This document shows positions 54,901 to 60,900 of a stretch of 64,000 bases of DNA, in pieces. The position numbers and the translations under genes are program-made. Below the pieces are notes generated by a model, which ran no database searches, was not told where the DNA came from, and saw only the letters and a program-made list of their open reading frames with translations. How positions within the stretch are numbered: the stretch's first letter is position 1; every line of letters starts with the position of its first letter. Where the stretch lies: the NCBI GenBank assembly GCA_039881145.1, contig JAYKKI010000088.1, positions 248,001 through 312,000 on the forward strand. Reading direction: 5' to 3'. Source of the DNA: Druceiella hillmani (taxonomy: Eukaryota; Arthropoda; Insecta; Lepidoptera; Hepialidae).

Positions 54901-57900
54901 CATAACTAGTCAGTATACTTATTGCGACATCAGCATAAAAATATCCTCACCCTCATAATCTCCACCGTCTTTGTTCTTGACATAATAGCCGTGACTTGTA
55001 GCCTCATCGTGCAGGAAGTAACCGGCTTCACGCTTGACATGCGGATCGATGATCACAACTAACTTGCGACCCTTGGCAGTGAGGTTTGAAACCATTTCAC
55101 GCGGATGACTAAACTTATCGGGGTCCCAAGTGAAGAATCTGAAAAGACACAAAATGTTAGCTTAAAAAAATCATCATATCAAAAGTCTTTGCATACCAGG
55201 ACCTTTTCTTTCTATCTAAATTAGACCAGTTAACCTTCTATATTGGTCTTAAGGGTTTACATATCATGAGCTGATGGAAATATATGATATTTGAAAATTT
55301 TTTATAAGAATATTAATTTATTAAATATACAAGCATTACTTTTTGTAATAATATAATTTGCTTTAAGGATTGTTTATTAAAAATATTTTTTGGCACAATT
55401 CAAATAAGATATCAAATTCAAATAACACACTTTTCAAATTTAAATTTGCAAAACTATATATATTTACAAAACTGTTAGTTTTGTCTGATATGTTTTTGAG
55501 ACTATAATTGCCAGAAATATATCTTTAGTGTTACCTTTAAGCAAAAAATAAACCTATTAATGATTCTATGTACTTCTGTAAATTTTCATGCAAATAGTAA
55601 AAACCCAGATTATGACTTACTTTTTGTTATTGGTGTATTCAATGTCCAGCCAGATGACGTCCATGGGAATATCGTGGACGTCGAAGTTCTCATCCACACC
55701 CATAACATCCTCCTCGTCAATGTAGTTCCATCGAGATTGATGATATGCCAGAGAAAATAGCTATGGGAACAAAGTAAACATTTACCTAATAAATACATGA
55801 TTATGAAGACAATTCAATGTGAATCCTAAATTTCCTGACAAATATAAATGAGAAGGTGTGTTTTATGATCAACTCTTATGGGTAACTCAGCAATCTACTT
55901 AATAAATTTCTATCAAATCTTGTACAAGTGTAGATAATGTCACGCAATTACTTAAATAATTTTTACCAAATTTTGCAATATATAGATAGTGTCATGCAAT
56001 TGCTTAACCAATTTTTACCTAACCTTGCATACACATAAATATTGTCACGCAATTACTTAAACAATTTTTACGTAATCTTGCACACATATAGATAGTGTCA
56101 TGCAATAATTTAAACAACTTTTACCAATCTTGCTTACAAATAGAGAGTGTTCGGCAATTACTTAACCAATTTTTACCAAATCTAGCACACATATAGATAG
56201 TGTCATGCAATTGCTTAACCAATTTTTACCTAACCTTGCATACATATAGATAGTGTCACGCAATTAAACAATTTTTACCTAACCTTGCATACATATAGAT
56301 AGTGTCACGCAATTAAACAATTTTTACCTAACCTTGCATACATATAGATAGTGTCACGCAATTAAACAATTTTTACCTAACCTTGCATACATATAGATAG
56401 TGTCACGCAATTAAACAATTTTTATCTAATCTTGCACGCATATAGATAGTGTCATGCAATAATTTAAATAACTTACCAATCTTGCATACAAATAGAGAGT
56501 GTTAAGCAATTACTTAACCAATTTTTACCAAATCTTGCACACATATAGATAGTGTCATGCAAATAGTTAAACAAATTTTACCAAATCTTGCAAACATTTA
56601 GATCTTGTCACGTAATTAAAAAAAATAATTTTCAAATAAATTTTAAAAAAAATCTTGCACATACTTAGATAGTGTCAAGCAGTTATTTAAACAATTTTTA
56701 CCAAATTTTGCAAACATATAGCATGTCACGCAATTACTTAACCAATTTTTAACAAATCTTACGCACATATACACAGTATATAAAAGTAAGCAGTTATTTA
56801 GTGAATAGCTATAAACTATTTTCTTCCAAATAAATGGCACCATTGAGCATTTAAATATCAATTTATGTGTTGTTAAGTTTATTTTCAATGTGCAACAGTG
56901 TAATGCTCCTTAAAACTTCAAATTTAAAGATTAAGTGTGTGCATACATGTCCCGAGCAAAAATAATAACAGAACCATTCTTTATATCATTTTATAGGATA
57001 TGCCTATGATAAACTTTATCAGTTTTCACATCACATCTTTAATATTCTGCGCAGAAATTGAAAAACAAAGTAGAGGAAAAGAAAATGGACTTTTGTCATA
57101 ATTACCTATGAATTAAATGAATGTCGATAACTCATTTTATCTTGATTAAATCGAATAATTTTATCATTAAAATAGGATATATGATACATGTTTCTGAACG
57201 TCACAATCATATGTTGGTAAAAACAATTAAGTTATCCAAAGTCAATCTATTGTCTGTCTAACTTAGCAATTCTTGTAAACTCTGGCCAATAATTCTGGCA
57301 ATATTAATCCATAGGCAGTCATAGGCCCCGATATTGGGCGCAAGTACAAATTTACGGAGAAGGTCCGATGGCCCGATATTCGACCCGAAGTGCGTGTAAA
57401 GGGACGGATCCGTCATCGTCTATTCTCTAATTTTAGCCTGAACCGTCTATGGGTTAAGGAGAAATTGAAAGTGATGCAATTTGCAAGTTTGCATCTTTCA
57501 AATTCCATAACGACAAGAAAAATTAAGAGCTTCTATTTGAAAATACATTTAATAATTCCATTTTATACAAAGAAATTTAATTTAATAAATAATATACATA
57601 ATTAAATAATATATATATTTAATGTAACATATAATATACAAAGAAATTTAAGAAAATAGAAAATAAACTGAATATCGATGCTTTTCTTAGGAAAACACAC
57701 TTTAACAAACAACAATTTTCAACACTATTATCCTGTTAAAAAAAGATTAACAGTTTCGAAAATTGTGATAGTTAACATTAATTGGTAATAATGTTTACTT
57801 ATTCATAAAGAAATTTCAATATCAATTTATAAATGCCATTTCAACAGATGCAAGTGAATATTTTTGGTTAATTTTTTGTTAAATATCTCCGTAACTAAAC

Positions 57901-60900
57901 AAGACATGATAAGTGTTAACCAAGATTTTTTATATGCCTCTTTTAACATGGTAGTTGACTCATTCTAAATTTTGATATTTTTTGTACAATAATGTGAAAC
58001 ATAAGTTAATTAACAACCAGTCTTGACAAAAATTCAAAAATTGATTGAAAAATAAGCCAGTTGTAGGCTTCTAAATTTGAAGATACGGATAGAGTTGGGT
58101 ATATCCCTGTTTCTTTTCCTCTCGTAGAATATAATGTGCAATATTAAAAATGACCTCACAACACAGTATTGCTGTTCTACTCTAAAGGTTAAATTTAAAC
58201 TTTTATAAATCAGACAATTTTTAAGATTATTAAAAAAATTTTTCACTCTTCATCAGCTTGTACCTTGAAATTATGATTAATGAAATAAAAAAAAATTAGT
58301 CAAATACCCAATTATGGAGAGCCCTGAATATATTACATTAAAGACGTAATTAAATAAGTAAATAAGAACGTAGATAAAACAAATCCATTGAAATACTCAC
58401 AGGAGGCAAGGCACCCGGTCCAGTCAACTTGGCGTACTGCCTGAATGTGTCAGCAGGTTTCGGCCCCATCAGCACAAAGGCATCAAAAACTCCACTCTCA
58501 CTCATAAATGTCGCATCAACCCTGGGCAGGTTTGAGGCTGAACCTCCCGTTACAAGATTAACGATAGAGGAAACCACCGTGCCATCAGCAACATTATCAA
58601 TATCGACCCAGGTTTCGGCTGCATTATGCCAGAAAACTCCGACTGTGTGTGTGGGGCTGTTTAACAGGCATAATCATTTATATAGTCAAATGGTCAAACT
58701 ATAAATTATGAGCACTTATCTGTTTATTTAGAATATAATACCTAGATAAACTTATGAATTCAAAGGCAATGTCTTGTAGTTAATCAAAGTTGTTTGCAGT
58801 ATATTTCATTCAATAGCATGAACTAATAAAAACTTGTCAAGTAATAATAATTTGCACCACGAGAGTTCCATACACATTTAGGTACATATTAACACTTAGG
58901 GTACCTAGTATTTCTGTTACAGTGTTCACAAATATTAACAGTATTTTCCACCAAGTAACCGTTTAGGTATTTCTTTTATAGGCACAAAAACATTCTAAAC
59001 TTCTCAAAAATTATATTTTCATTTTTAGAATCATCGATTTACAATTATCACTATAATTTTTGTTGCGAACTTTTTTCTTTTGTTTCTATTAACGCTATTT
59101 TAAATAACTCTATTGTAATTAATTTAAATAACTTTTTTGTTGTAGATAATTTTATCAACATCACTCGAATTATCTTACATAAAACTCTGAACAAAAAAAT
59201 GAATTCTTATACCCTTAAAAAAACTTTTCGGGTAATTCATTTGCCCAATTTAAAATTTCCATATAAATATTTTTAAATTTGACACCATGCCAAATTTCAT
59301 ATTTCTACAAGATACAGACGTTTTTTTTTCCTTTTAAAGTAAGAAACCCTCAAAAAAGATATTATTTTATCATAAAGGTTAAAAGTTATTTAGATAAATG
59401 ATGTCTAATGACCCTAGGAGGACCCTTGTAAGGTAAAGTGGCCCCGTTTTAGCGGAGAAAAGTAAAATCACCTCTCACAACTTTGGTGAGGAACAATGTG
59501 CAGGTAGAAGATACATATATAAACACACATAATGTTGCAGTGAAAAATAGAAAATGTATATGAGGAGGACCAACTCTATGGAATAAGTGGCAGCGAGGAC
59601 AAATTGGACACTCATCACACTTAAACATATCAAACTGAAGTTTAATCCTACTGATTAAGATAAAAACTGTTTATAAGGAGCATTACCCTGGTAAAAGGAA
59701 AGGTTACAAGCGGCATAACCTTTTCAAATAAGGCAGAGAATCCATCGAAGACAACCCAGCCCATCAAAGCCGGCATGTCAAATATTGTCGACAATGTGGA
59801 AAAATTACTATTAAAAAATGCACATTCAAAGAAAATTCAGCTTTCTATATTAAAGGAATATAAGAAACTACCATTTTAAAAGCCTTACATAAATCAACTT
59901 GTAACGACAAGTCAGTGAAAAACGAATGCAATATGAGAGGAGAGAGGCCCTTTCTTGCTCTTCAACCATGGGTACTTAATATATTTTAAATATTATACAT
60001 CAATTGTAAATATTAAAACTTTATTATAAGTTAAACTAGCGTGACCCGTGCGAAGTCTTCGCATTATAAATTATTCAACTCAATTTAATAAATCAAAATT
60101 GATTGCAGGTATTCAATTCATTTCTAATTTTGCACACTGCTTATTACGTTTTTATTCCATTATGAAGCTCAGATGACAGATCAAACAAATATTTTACTAA
60201 AATTTACATATAGAGGCGCAAGTATCAAAAGCATTGAGCTAAAGCGCCACTTTATTTATACGTGAGTGGATTTGAAATTAAATAAAAATTTTACCGACAG
60301 TCAATCATATTGACGTTGAGCATGGCAGCATTGCTGTTTTGTGTATATAATTTTAATAATTAATTAATTTGCAAAAACAATAGCAATAATAAATTTTTTA
60401 GTTGTGGATGCCGGTAGAGCAAGCAATTATCTATAAAATGATATATAATTTATGTGGATTAGTTGTGAGGTTTTTTCTAAAAAGGGAGAGTAACATCTTA
60501 ACCTTAACGTATTAATATATATGATGATGATGATTATTACTTCAGATATTAAATATATTTGGGGTTAATTTCGTAGAAATTCATTATTGACAATTAAATG
60601 AAACTACGTGATGTAGTATTATTTCTACTTTCTTTAAGTTCTTTACCACGACCTAGGTTTCGTCGTATTACATCTTCAGATGAGCTATTTGCAAAGATAA
60701 TAGCCCACCTGAAGATGTTGTAATACGACGAAACCTAGGTTGTGGTAAAGAACGTAAAGAAAGTAGAAATAATAGTAGAATAAAGTTCAGGCAAAATTTT
60801 TTTTTTACTTATTACATCCATTACAAAATACACATTATTTACATTTTTCCTTGACTTTCACCACATTTCGCATATCATTTATCATGAGGATTAGAATCAT

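Noticed and set aside
57310..57440. GC-rich patch suspected to be an exon or RNA gene
   Set aside because: No open frame with splice sites on either strand and no tRNA or rRNA features; composition alone is not evidence.
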